Assembly (NCBI GenBank): GCA_040772905.1 | Contig: JAXGXJ010000007.1 | Coordinates: 221,384-285,383 of the forward strand | Direction of reading: 5' to 3' | Origin: JAXGXJ01 sp040772905 | Lineage (GTDB): Bacteria > Actinomycetota > Thermoleophilia > RBG-16-64-13 | DNA: 64,000 nucleotides | Part shown: in pieces, positions 44,840-51,986 of the stretch | Layout of the letters: each line of letters opens with the position of its first letter | Numbering within the stretch: the stretch's first letter is position 1 | The notes under the pieces: generated by a model | What the model saw: the letters and a program-made list of their open reading frames with translations, nothing else | What the model was told of the DNA's origin: nothing | Database searches by the model: none | Position numbers and translations under genes: made by a program

Positions 44840-44977
44840 CTAACGAAGATAGCGTTCATCCAGAGTGGTGGCGCTCGAACGCCCGTCAGAGCTCCCCCCG
44901 GAGCAGCCGGTCATGACCATACCGCTGAGCCCGATGAGCAGTACGACCGAGAGCAGACCTTTGGAGATGGTGTGCAT
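44840..44977 (-). CDS. 45-residue lipoprotein leader, ended by an in-frame TAG
   Basis: From ATG 44977, preceded by AAGGGGGGAAGG, the frame encodes a basic start, a hydrophobic core (GLLSVVLLIGLSGMV), lipobox MTGC and a Ser/Gly linker, then TAG (44842-44840). A lipid-anchored linker with no domain would be odd alone. The same frame continues after the TAG into the 44558-44821 gene, so this is probably the 5' part of one gene. Confidence 0.6.
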   Translation of the reverse strand: MHTISKGLLSVVLLIGLSGMVMTGCSGGSSDGRSSATTLDERYLR

Positions 44978-45115
44978 CCTTCCCCCTTCCCACCGGGGCG
45001 GATCACCGGTGTGGAGCGCATCACACGGGTCCTAGATACTCTGAGGTTACTGTAGACTTGAGCTAAGGTCCACAGTCAACGGGTCCGGCGATCTGTCACC
45101 GCGACGGAGGGCATC

Positions 45116-45580
45116 ATGTACTGTCCACAGTGCGGCAGCCCGAACGACGACTCGGCAAGATTCTGTATGGCGTGCGGCATCGACGTGACGCCGTATCGCC
45201 AGGGGGCGCCACCACCTCCAGCGCGACCCCACCAGAACGCGGTGCAGGCTCCATCGACTCCTTACCAAGATCCGCGACCTCACCCTCCAACCCCCTATGC
45301 GGGCGCCATGCCCGTCAGCGGCTTCGCACCGGTGCGAGTGAAGAGCTACTTGGGATGGGCCATAGCCACGCTCATCCTCTGCTTCTGGCCCACAGGCATC
45401 GTGGCGGTGGTGCACGCCACCAGAGTCGGGAACAGATTAGCGGCGGGGGATCTTGCAGGCGCCCAGGAATCATCGAGGAAAGCCAAGTGGTGGAGCCAGC
45501 TCTCGTTCAACATCGCTGTGGCCTTCGTGATCATCGCCGTGGTGGTCGCCGTGTTCACGACCTTCGTCGGGCGTTACTGA
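45116..45580 (+). CDS. Zinc-ribbon and CD225/dispanin-like membrane protein
   Basis: 154 residues from ATG 45116 after CGGAGG. An N-terminal zinc ribbon (MYCPQCGSPNDDSARFCMACG) is followed by a Pro-rich spacer and a CD225-type pair of membrane segments (SYLGWAIATLILCFWPTGIVAVVHATRVGNRLAAGDLAGAQESSRKAKWW...IAVAFVIIAVVVAVFTTFV). Bacterial dispanin-like proteins of this build are common in actinobacteria and have no assigned role. It has its own terminator. Confidence 0.85.
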   Translation: MYCPQCGSPNDDSARFCMACGIDVTPYRQGAPPPPARPHQNAVQAPSTPYQDPRPHPPTPYAGAMPVSGFAPVRVKSYLGWAIATLILCFWPTGIVAVVHATRVGNRLAAGDLAGAQESSRKAKWWSQLSFNIAVAFVIIAVVVAVFTTFVGRY

Positions 45581-45592
45581 CTCGCCCGTGCG

Positions 45593-45625
45593 CGGCCTCG
45601 GCCATCAGCCCGATGGCCGAGGCCG
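45593..45625 (+). terminator. Hairpin terminator after the CD225-like gene
   Basis: A perfect 14-bp stem (45593-45606 with 45612-45625) has a 5-base loop and is followed by TGTTC. It starts 13 bases past the stop. Confidence 0.82.
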
Positions 45626-45653
45626 TGTTCATGACATGTCAGCGAGGTGTCGC

Positions 45654-45857
45654 ATGTCAGAACGAGATCTGAAGCTGGTCCGAGCAGCCCGTCCCACCCT
45701 GGAGGGGGCGGGGGTGCATCTACGACGCGCCTTCGGCTTCGGCACCGACGCCGAGACCTTCGAGCCCCTCCTGATGCGAGGTCGGGAGGAGCTGGCTACG
45801 GCGTGGCGGGAGCTTGACGAGGAGACGTTCGTCCAGCACACGACGACCTCGGGGTGA
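45654..45857 (+). CDS. Short hypothetical protein ahead of the ZIP transporter
   Basis: 67 residues from ATG 45654 (GCGAGGTG upstream): MSERDLKLVRAARPTLEGAG, then VHLRRAFGFG and an acidic helical end. No motif was recognised apart from an amphipathic, charged character. It abuts the transporter start (TGA directly followed by GTG), which supports a translated, coupled gene. Confidence 0.55.
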   Translation: MSERDLKLVRAARPTLEGAGVHLRRAFGFGTDAETFEPLLMRGREELATAWRELDEETFVQHTTTSG

Positions 45858-46583
45858 GTGCTCGTGCTGTCCGCACTGCTGTGGGGAGGCGTGGCGGCGA
45901 GTTCGCTGCTGGTGGGGTACGTACTGGCCGAGCGGGGACTCTCCAATCGGGCTCTCGGTCTGACCATGGGGTTCGGCGCCGGCGCGCTCATCAGCGCGAT
46001 CGCCTACGAGTTGGTGCCTGAATCGGCCATCGGCGCCTGGGAGACGGCTGTGGCGTTCTTGTTGGGCGCAGTGGTCTTCTTCTCCATCGACTATCTCGTG
46101 GATCGGTGGGGCGGAGCGCATCGCAAAAGACTCGTCGGTAAGAAGGTCGAGGGTTCGGGGGCGGCGATCTTCATCGGCACGCTGCTCGACGCCATCCCCG
46201 AATCGCTGGTGCTGGGCATCGGCTTGGCGATGGGTGGTTCAGTAAGTGTGGCTTTTCTCGCGGCCGTGTTCGTCTCGAACCTGCCCGAGGGCTTGGCGGG
46301 CACAGTGAACCTCAGCGCCGCCGGCCACTCTCGGCGCAGCATCCTCGGGATGTGGATCGTCGTGGTCGCGCTCTCGGCGGCCTTCACGCTGCTGGGGTAT
46401 GTCGCCATCCAGCGCATCCCCGCTGTTGATGGCAGCGCGGTTCAGGCGTTCGCGGCCGGAGCCGTACTGACGATGTTGGCCGACGCCATGATGCCTGAAG
46501 CCTTCGAACACGGCGGACGACTGGTGGGTCTCTTCACCGTACTCGGTTTCGCCGCTGCCGCTGCACTCTCCATACTGGCCTGA
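45858..46583 (+). CDS. ZIP-family metal transporter homologue
   Basis: 241 residues from GTG 45858, immediately after the preceding stop. Eight hydrophobic segments and the paired ZIP core helices are visible: IGTLLDAIPESLVLGIG and VAFLAAVFVSNLPEGLAGT. The usual His of the metal site (HNFPEG, HNIPEG) is replaced (DAIPES, SNLPEG), while the Pro-Glu pairs remain, so metal selectivity is uncertain. A histidine-poor intracellular loop (RWGGAHRKR) is present. Confidence 0.85.
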   Translation: MLVLSALLWGGVAASSLLVGYVLAERGLSNRALGLTMGFGAGALISAIAYELVPESAIGAWETAVAFLLGAVVFFSIDYLVDRWGGAHRKRLVGKKVEGSGAAIFIGTLLDAIPESLVLGIGLAMGGSVSVAFLAAVFVSNLPEGLAGTVNLSAAGHSRRSILGMWIVVVALSAAFTLLGYVAIQRIPAVDGSAVQAFAAGAVLTMLADAMMPEAFEHGGRLVGLFTVLGFAAAAALSILA

Positions 46584-46804
46584 TGCCACAGCGACGCGGC
46601 CTACGAGTCGCCTTCTCGGCGCCAAGCGCGGGGCGTTCTCCAACCGATGCCCATCGGTTGGACAACCTCGGCATGCCCTCCTATCATCACGCAGGGGTCA
46701 TGCGGCAGGGACATGCGGACGAACGACATCATGAAGCCTGTGAACCTTGGGACCTCGGGCCTGAGGAGCAAGGCTCGGGGCACGAGCAGCAGAGAGCGCC
46801 TGCG

Positions 46805-47932
46805 GTGAACCAGGCGGGAGCCGACCCACCTCCCTCGGGCCTGATCACGATGGCCAGCGGAGCCCTGCGACGCGTGCTGCCGCGGGTGGAGGCACACGTG
46901 CACCACTGGCGTGCCCAGGCACAGACCATCCCCAGCGACGAACTCCGCAAGCAGGCTCTGGCCAGCATCGAGAGCAAGGCCTTCCACTGCGCCGGCGGAG
47001 GCATGTACGCTCTGCTGGCAGGCGAGGGCCACTCCGAGGCCGTCCGCTTCATCGTGGCGTATCAGACCATCAGCGATTACCTTGACAACCTGTGCGATCG
47101 CAGCACCTCGCTCGACCCGGACGATTTCCGCCTGCTCCACACCTCCATGCTGCAGGCCCTCACGCCGGGCGTCGCCACGGGCACGGCGACCGGTGCGGCG
47201 GCGCCTGACTACTACTGTTTGCGCGAGGATCAAGCCGACGGCGGCTATCTGGCGGGGTTGGTAGCGACGTGCCAGGAGGTGCTGGCGAGCCTGCCGGACT
47301 ACGCGGTGATCGCGCCGCATCTGCATGAGCTGGCGGGCTACTACTGCGATCTGCAGGTACACAAGCACATCCACCCGCTTGAACGCGTCGCGGTGATGGA
47401 GGCCTGGTTCGCGGAACATCGGGACGCGGTGCCACCCATGACTTGGTACGAGTTCGCCGCCTGCTCCGGATCGACTCTGGGCATCTTCGCGCTCGTGGCC
47501 TATGCCTGCCGCGGAGGCTGCGACGCCGCGCGCGCCCGAGCCGTGCGCGACGCTTACTTCCCGTGGGTGCAGGGCCTGCACATCTTGATGGACTATCTTA
47601 TCGACCAGGGGGAGGACCGCGAGGGAGGCGACCTCAACTTCTGTGCCTTCTACCCGGACGACGCCACGCTGCTGGCTCGGCTCTCGCACTTCTACCACGA
47701 GGCCGACCTGAGCGTCTCCGGCCTGCCCGACCGGCGTTTCCACCGTTTCATCAACCGCGGTCTCCTGGCCATCTACGGCTCCGACCCCAAAGTGCCTGGA
47801 CAGCGAGCCGTGCGCCGGGTCGTCCGTCGCCTGGTCCTGCGCGCCGGGGGCCCGGCTTGGTTCTTCTACACGGGGTGCCGGCTGTATCGCCGCCTCGTCC
47901 CCGACGGGCTCTTGGGCGGGCCCAAGGGATAG
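46805..47932 (+). CDS. DUF2600 / tetraprenyl-beta-curcumene synthase family protein (YtpB-like)
   Basis: About 375 residues. The family makes C35 sesquarterpenes from heptaprenyl diphosphate in Bacillus. Diagnostic elements are an Asp-rich metal motif YQTISDYLDNLCDRSTSLDPDDF, the segment YYCDLQVHKHIHPLERV, and HILMDYLIDQGEDREGGDLNFC, followed by LSHFYHEAD. The start is uncertain: GTG 46805 and ATG 46850 are both plausible; the upstream frame to 46583 is not protein-like. No prenyl diphosphate synthase or cyclase gene is near, so the product cannot be named. Confidence 0.85.
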   Translation: MNQAGADPPPSGLITMASGALRRVLPRVEAHVHHWRAQAQTIPSDELRKQALASIESKAFHCAGGGMYALLAGEGHSEAVRFIVAYQTISDYLDNLCDRSTSLDPDDFRLLHTSMLQALTPGVATGTATGAAAPDYYCLREDQADGGYLAGLVATCQEVLASLPDYAVIAPHLHELAGYYCDLQVHKHIHPLERVAVMEAWFAEHRDAVPPMTWYEFAACSGSTLGIFALVAYACRGGCDAARARAVRDAYFPWVQGLHILMDYLIDQGEDREGGDLNFCAFYPDDATLLARLSHFYHEADLSVSGLPDRRFHRFINRGLLAIYGSDPKVPGQRAVRRVVRRLVLRAGGPAWFFYTGCRLYRRLVPDGLLGGPKG

Positions 47933-48041
47933 TCGCCCCACCCAAGTCCTGACCGCCGCGACTACGCCCGCGCGGCCCCGAATCAGGATAGACTGATGTC
48001 GACCGGCGCAAGACCGACTCCACCTTCAGCAAGGGGGGACC

Positions 48042-48935
48042 ATGAGCGAGACGACCAGGACGCACGAGTCGACCCGTCCCAACACGATCGCCCTCGTCAC
48101 CGATTCCACCTGTGATCTGCCCGGGGAGACACATCGCACGCTCAGGACAGTGGTGGTGCCGCTCCATGTGACCGTCAACAACACCGACTACCTGGACCGG
48201 GTGGACCTCGATTCCGCCACGTTCTTTCGGCTCTTCCGCGAGAGCGGCCAGGTGGCGCGTTCGTCGCAGCCCAGCGCGGGTGAGTTCCAGGACGTCTATG
48301 AGCGGCTGCTCGAGACCCATGACGCAGTGGTGTCGGTGCATATCGCAGGCAAGGTCTCAGGCACTGTTCAGAGCGCATCGACGGCCGCGCGAAAGGTCGA
48401 TCCGCAGCGAGTGCGGGTGGTGGACGCCCGCCACGTGTCGGTAGGGCTGGGCCTGGTGGTGAAGGCGGCCGGAGAGGCCATCCTTGCCGGTCAGACCCTG
48501 GACGAGGTGGTGGCCACAGCGGAGAAGGCCACGCGAGATACCCGGGTCTACAGCGCAGTGGAGTCCCTTGACGCAGCCGTGCGGGGGGGACGCCTGAGCG
48601 CAGGGGTGGCCCGCGTGCTGGAGTCCATCGCGTTCAAACCCCTCATCGTGTTCGACGAGGACGGCGGCGTGCATACCGGAGGAGCGCGGCTGGGCTTCTC
48701 GCGCGCTCTCCGGGCCACTGTGGATAGGGTGGCGAAGTTCGCCGATGGCGGACCTGTCGACCTTGCCGTCTCGCACGCCGACGGACCGGCCGCAGCCGAG
48801 TACGTACACCGGCGCCTGGCTCAGCACTTCAGTGACACCACCATCCCTATCGTGGAGGTGGGAGCTGTCATCACCACCCATGTGGGTCTCGGGACGATAG
48901 CCATCGCGGTGCGGCGCCTGCAGCCCGGCGCGTGA
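48042..48935 (+). CDS. DegV-family fatty-acid-binding protein
   Basis: 297 residues from ATG 48042 after AAGGGGGG. The DegV fold is indicated by IALVTDSTCDLP at the N-terminus, VARSSQPSAGEFQDVYERL, VVSVHIAGKVSGTVQSA, and a C-terminal second domain with GGRLSAGVARVLESIAFKPLIVF. DegV/FakB proteins bind a fatty acid and present it to a kinase. No fakA is nearby. The stop overlaps the next start by four bases (GTGA), linking it to a lipid-type methyltransferase. Confidence 0.93.
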   Translation: MSETTRTHESTRPNTIALVTDSTCDLPGETHRTLRTVVVPLHVTVNNTDYLDRVDLDSATFFRLFRESGQVARSSQPSAGEFQDVYERLLETHDAVVSVHIAGKVSGTVQSASTAARKVDPQRVRVVDARHVSVGLGLVVKAAGEAILAGQTLDEVVATAEKATRDTRVYSAVESLDAAVRGGRLSAGVARVLESIAFKPLIVFDEDGGVHTGGARLGFSRALRATVDRVAKFADGGPVDLAVSHADGPAAAEYVHRRLAQHFSDTTIPIVEVGAVITTHVGLGTIAIAVRRLQPGA

Positions 48936-49966
48936 CGACACTCCAGGACAGACTCCTGGCCGCCGGACTGGTGCCCGACACGCTCCTGCGCCGAGTCATA
49001 CGGGCACGGGTGAGGGGTCTGCAGGACAGCTTCGCCCACCTTGACGCTGCCGAGGAGGCCGAGCGGACCGCGACCCTGCTGGCCCGCCTCCAGGCCGGGC
49101 CCGTGACCGTCAACACCGACGATGCCAACCGGCAGCACTACGAACTGCCCCCGGAGTTCTTCGGACTGGTGCTGGGGCCACGGCGCAAGTACAGCAGCTG
49201 CTATTGGCCCCCTGAAGTGGCGAATCTGGCCGACGCCGAGGAGGCCATGTTGGCGCTCACCGCCGAGCGCGCCGGCCTGGAGGACGGTCAGGACGTCCTC
49301 GACCTCGGGTGCGGCTGGGGTTCTCTGGCTCTGTGGACCGCGGAGCACTATCCCCACAGCCGAGTGCTGGCCATGAGCAACTCGCACAACCAGCGCCGCT
49401 TCATCGAGAAGCGGCGTGACGAGCAAGGCTTGGCCAATCTGGAGGTTCGCACCGCCGAGGTGAGCAGCTTCGAGCCCGGTCGACGCTTCGATCGCATCGT
49501 ATCGGTGGAGATGCTCGAGCACGTGCGCAACCACGGGCCGCTGATGGAGCGCATGGCGGGCTGGCTGACGCCGCAGGGACGGCTGTTCGTGCACGTCTTC
49601 TGCCATCGCCGCCATCTGTACGCCTTCGAGCCCCATGGGGCGGGAGGTTGGATGGCGGAGCACTTCTTCTCCGGGGGCATCATGCCTTCGTGGGACTATC
49701 TCACGGACCGCACGGATCACCTTGATCTGGTTGAGCGCTGGGAGGTCGACGGACGTCACTACGCAAAGACGTTGCGGGCCTGGCTGGACAACCTCGATCG
49801 CGCCCGCGCAGGAGCCATGCCGCTGCTGGAAGCCACCTATGGCAGCGATCGGGCGCGTCTGTGGCTCGCCTACTGGCGCATCTTCTTCATGGCCTGCGAG
49901 GAGACCTTCGCCCTGGACGGCGGCCGCTCTTATTTCGTGGGCCACTACCTGTTCTCTCGCACCTGA
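48932..49966 (+). CDS. SAM-dependent methyltransferase, cyclopropane-fatty-acyl-phospholipid synthase family
   Basis: 344 residues from GTG 48932, overlapping the degV stop. Motif I VLDLGCGWGSLALW, then AMSNSHNQRRFI, FDRIVSVEMLEHVRN and the C-terminal RHYAKTLRAWLDNLDRA...GRSYFVGHYLFSR place it in the CFA synthase / mycolic-acid-methyltransferase fold. The N-terminus NRQHYELPPEFFGLVLGPRRKYSSCYWP is the normal substrate-binding part. The close coupling with DegV suggests a fatty-acyl substrate, but small-molecule N-methyltransferases share this fold. Confidence 0.87.
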   Translation: MTTLQDRLLAAGLVPDTLLRRVIRARVRGLQDSFAHLDAAEEAERTATLLARLQAGPVTVNTDDANRQHYELPPEFFGLVLGPRRKYSSCYWPPEVANLADAEEAMLALTAERAGLEDGQDVLDLGCGWGSLALWTAEHYPHSRVLAMSNSHNQRRFIEKRRDEQGLANLEVRTAEVSSFEPGRRFDRIVSVEMLEHVRNHGPLMERMAGWLTPQGRLFVHVFCHRRHLYAFEPHGAGGWMAEHFFSGGIMPSWDYLTDRTDHLDLVERWEVDGRHYAKTLRAWLDNLDRARAGAMPLLEATYGSDRARLWLAYWRIFFMACEETFALDGGRSYFVGHYLFSRT

Positions 49967-49987
49967 GGCGTAGAGATCCGCGCCGGC

Positions 49988-50009
49988 CGGACGGATCATC
50001 ATCCGTCCG
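49988..50009 (+). terminator. Hairpin after the methyltransferase gene
   Basis: A 9-bp perfect stem (49988-49996 with 50001-50009), loop CATC, lies 21 bases after the stop and is followed by AACCGTCGTTT. The remaining gap to amt (50010-50195) contains an AT-rich TATATAT (50088-50094) that could be a -10 element. Confidence 0.65.
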
Positions 50010-50195
50010 AACCGTCGTTTGTACTTTCGGATATGGCTCGATGAGCTCACGGGTGTGGATGCTCGCGACCAGGTACAAGAATTGCTCTATATATCTTGGA
50101 CTTTTGTCCATAGGCGCGCGTAGTGCACAACTCTAGAGTAGGCACGGAAACGTTTTCGCACTGTCCAACACCGTGCCGAAAGGAGCGCGCCGCAC

Positions 50196-51464
50196 ATGGA
50201 TACCCAGGCACTCATCGACGCCGCCGCGCAATTACAGACGAATCTGGACATCGTCTGGACCTGCGTGGCCGCCTTCCTTGTCTTCTTCATGCAGGCCGGC
50301 TTCGCCTTGGTGGAGACCGGCTTCACTCGTGCCAAGAACGTCGTCAACATCATGATGAAGAACCTCATGGACTTCTCCATCGGAAGTCTTGCATTCTTCT
50401 TCGTCGGCTTCGGGCTGATGTTCGGAGTCACCAACGGTGTGTTCGGCACCACGGGCTTCGGCTTCGCGGGCGCCGACTGGGCCGGAGCAGACTGGAACTT
50501 CACCTTCCTCATCTTCCAGACGGTGTTCGCGGCCACAGCTGCCACCATCGTGTCGGGAGCCATGGCCGAGCGGACCAAGTTCGTGGGCTACCTCATCTAC
50601 AGCCTGGTCATCTGCGCGTTCATCTACCCCGTGTTCGGCTCGTGGGCGTGGGGCGGCTTGGGCGACGGCGGAGGCTGGCTGGAGAACCTGGGCTTCATCG
50701 ACTTCGCCGGCTCCACTGTGGTCCATTCCATCGGCGGCTGGCTGGCTCTGGCGGGAGCATTAGTGCTCGGGCCGCGCATCGGCAAGTACGGACCAGACGG
50801 AAAGCCCAAGGCCATCCCCGGTCACAACATCGCACTCGCCGCGTTGGGCGTGTTCATCCTCTGGTTCGGATGGTTCGGGTTCAACCCGGGCAGTACCACG
50901 GTCGGGAGCGGTGAGATCGGGCGCATCGCCGTCACCACCAACCTCTCTGCGGTCGCCGGCGCCGTGTTCGCCATGTTCACCTCCTGGATCCTCTCCAAGA
51001 AGCCCGACGGCACCATGGCCCTGAACGGCGCCTTGGCCGGTCTGGTGGGCATCACGGCGGGCTGCTTCTCGGTGTCGGGCATCGGAGCCGTGATCATCGG
51101 TGCGGTGGCCGGCGTGCTGGTGGTACTGAGCGTGCGCTTCTTCGACTCAGTGGTGAAAGTGGACGACCCGGTGGGTGCCGTGAGCGTGCACGGCGTGTGC
51201 GGGGCCTGGGGAACGTTGGCGGTGGGGCTGTTCGCCATAGACGGCGGTCTCTTCTACGGCGGCGGGGTGTCACAGTTGGGCATCCAGGCACTCGGCGTGG
51301 TGACCGCGTTCGCGTGGGCCTTCGGTCTGGGCCTCATCGTATTCCTCGCCATCAAGTACACCGTCGGTCTGCGCGTCTCCCGGCAGGAAGAGCTGCGCGG
51401 TCTCGACGTGGGTGAGCACGGCATGGAGGCCTACAGCGGCTTCCAGATCTTCACCACCCACTGA
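50196..51464 (+). CDS. amt: Ammonium transporter (Amt)
   Basis: 422 residues from ATG 50196, AAAGGAG upstream. About eleven helices. The pore signatures are present: FGSWAWGGLGDGG...FIDFAGSTVVHSIGGWLAL (first pore His) and VSVHGVCGAWGTLAVGLFA (second pore His), plus QAGFALVETGFTRAKNVVNI at the start. It conducts ammonium under nitrogen limitation. The PII gene 60 bases downstream forms the standard amt-glnK pair. Confidence 0.96.
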   Translation: MDTQALIDAAAQLQTNLDIVWTCVAAFLVFFMQAGFALVETGFTRAKNVVNIMMKNLMDFSIGSLAFFFVGFGLMFGVTNGVFGTTGFGFAGADWAGADWNFTFLIFQTVFAATAATIVSGAMAERTKFVGYLIYSLVICAFIYPVFGSWAWGGLGDGGGWLENLGFIDFAGSTVVHSIGGWLALAGALVLGPRIGKYGPDGKPKAIPGHNIALAALGVFILWFGWFGFNPGSTTVGSGEIGRIAVTTNLSAVAGAVFAMFTSWILSKKPDGTMALNGALAGLVGITAGCFSVSGIGAVIIGAVAGVLVVLSVRFFDSVVKVDDPVGAVSVHGVCGAWGTLAVGLFAIDGGLFYGGGVSQLGIQALGVVTAFAWAFGLGLIVFLAIKYTVGLRVSRQEELRGLDVGEHGMEAYSGFQIFTTH

Positions 51465-51524
51465 GCCCTGCAGAGAGCGACATACTCGACCTGACAACCT
51501 GAAGACCCGAGAAGGAGCGACGAC

Positions 51525-51866
51525 ATGAAGCTCGTGATCGCCTATATACAACCGGAGAAGCTCGACGACGTGAAGCAATCCCTGGTCGAGAGTGACATCA
51601 CCAAGATGTCGGTCACCAACTCGCTGGGCTGCGGGCAGCAGATGGGCTATCTGGAGACCTACCGCGGCGTGAGGATGGAGGTGAACCTACTCAAGAAAGC
51701 CCGGCTGGAGATCGCTGTGAACGACGAGTTCCTCGAGCCCACCATCGAAGCGATCATCGCAGGCGCCCGCACCGGGGAGATAGGGGACGGCAAGATCTTC
51801 GTGATGGAACTCGCCGACGTCATCCGCATACGCACCGGTGAACGAGGAGGCGACGCCGTAGGCTGA
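51525..51866 (+). CDS. glnK: PII nitrogen regulatory protein (GlnK/GlnB family) without Tyr51
   Basis: 113 residues, ATG 51525 after GAGAAGGAGCG. Typical PII fold: MKLVIAYIQPEKLDDVKQSL, the T-loop region, and the B-loop/C-loop EAIIAGARTGEIGDGKIFVMELADVIRIRTGERG. The T-loop reads GYLETYRGVRMEVNLLKK: Tyr46 is kept but the normally uridylylated or adenylylated residue 51 is Met. It should still plug Amt, sense ATP/ADP and 2-oxoglutarate, but cannot be modified at position 51. It is cotranscribed with amt and ended by a perfect palindrome. Confidence 0.94.
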   Translation: MKLVIAYIQPEKLDDVKQSLVESDITKMSVTNSLGCGQQMGYLETYRGVRMEVNLLKKARLEIAVNDEFLEPTIEAIIAGARTGEIGDGKIFVMELADVIRIRTGERGGDAVG

Positions 51867-51924
51867 GCCGGAAAGGTGGCTGGTAGGCGCCACTCGGCAG
51901 GCGCCGACATCCCGCGACTGACCA

Positions 51925-51956
51925 CGCGAAGGGGGAGCGATCGCTCCCCCTTCGCG
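51925..51956. terminator. Bidirectional terminator (perfect 32-bp palindrome)
   Basis: Positions 51925-51940 are the exact reverse complement of 51941-51956 (arm CGCGAAGGGGGAGCGA). It lies between the glnK stop (51866) and the stop of the convergent TPP-enzyme gene (51987) and can serve both. Confidence 0.85.
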
Positions 51957-51986
51957 TCCCCGCCCACGTCGGTTGCACGCAGCTCT

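Noticed and set aside
50088..50109. TATATAT and GGAC/GTCC near amt as promoter and operator
   Set aside because: No acceptable -35 at the right distance and the inverted repeat is only 5 bp.
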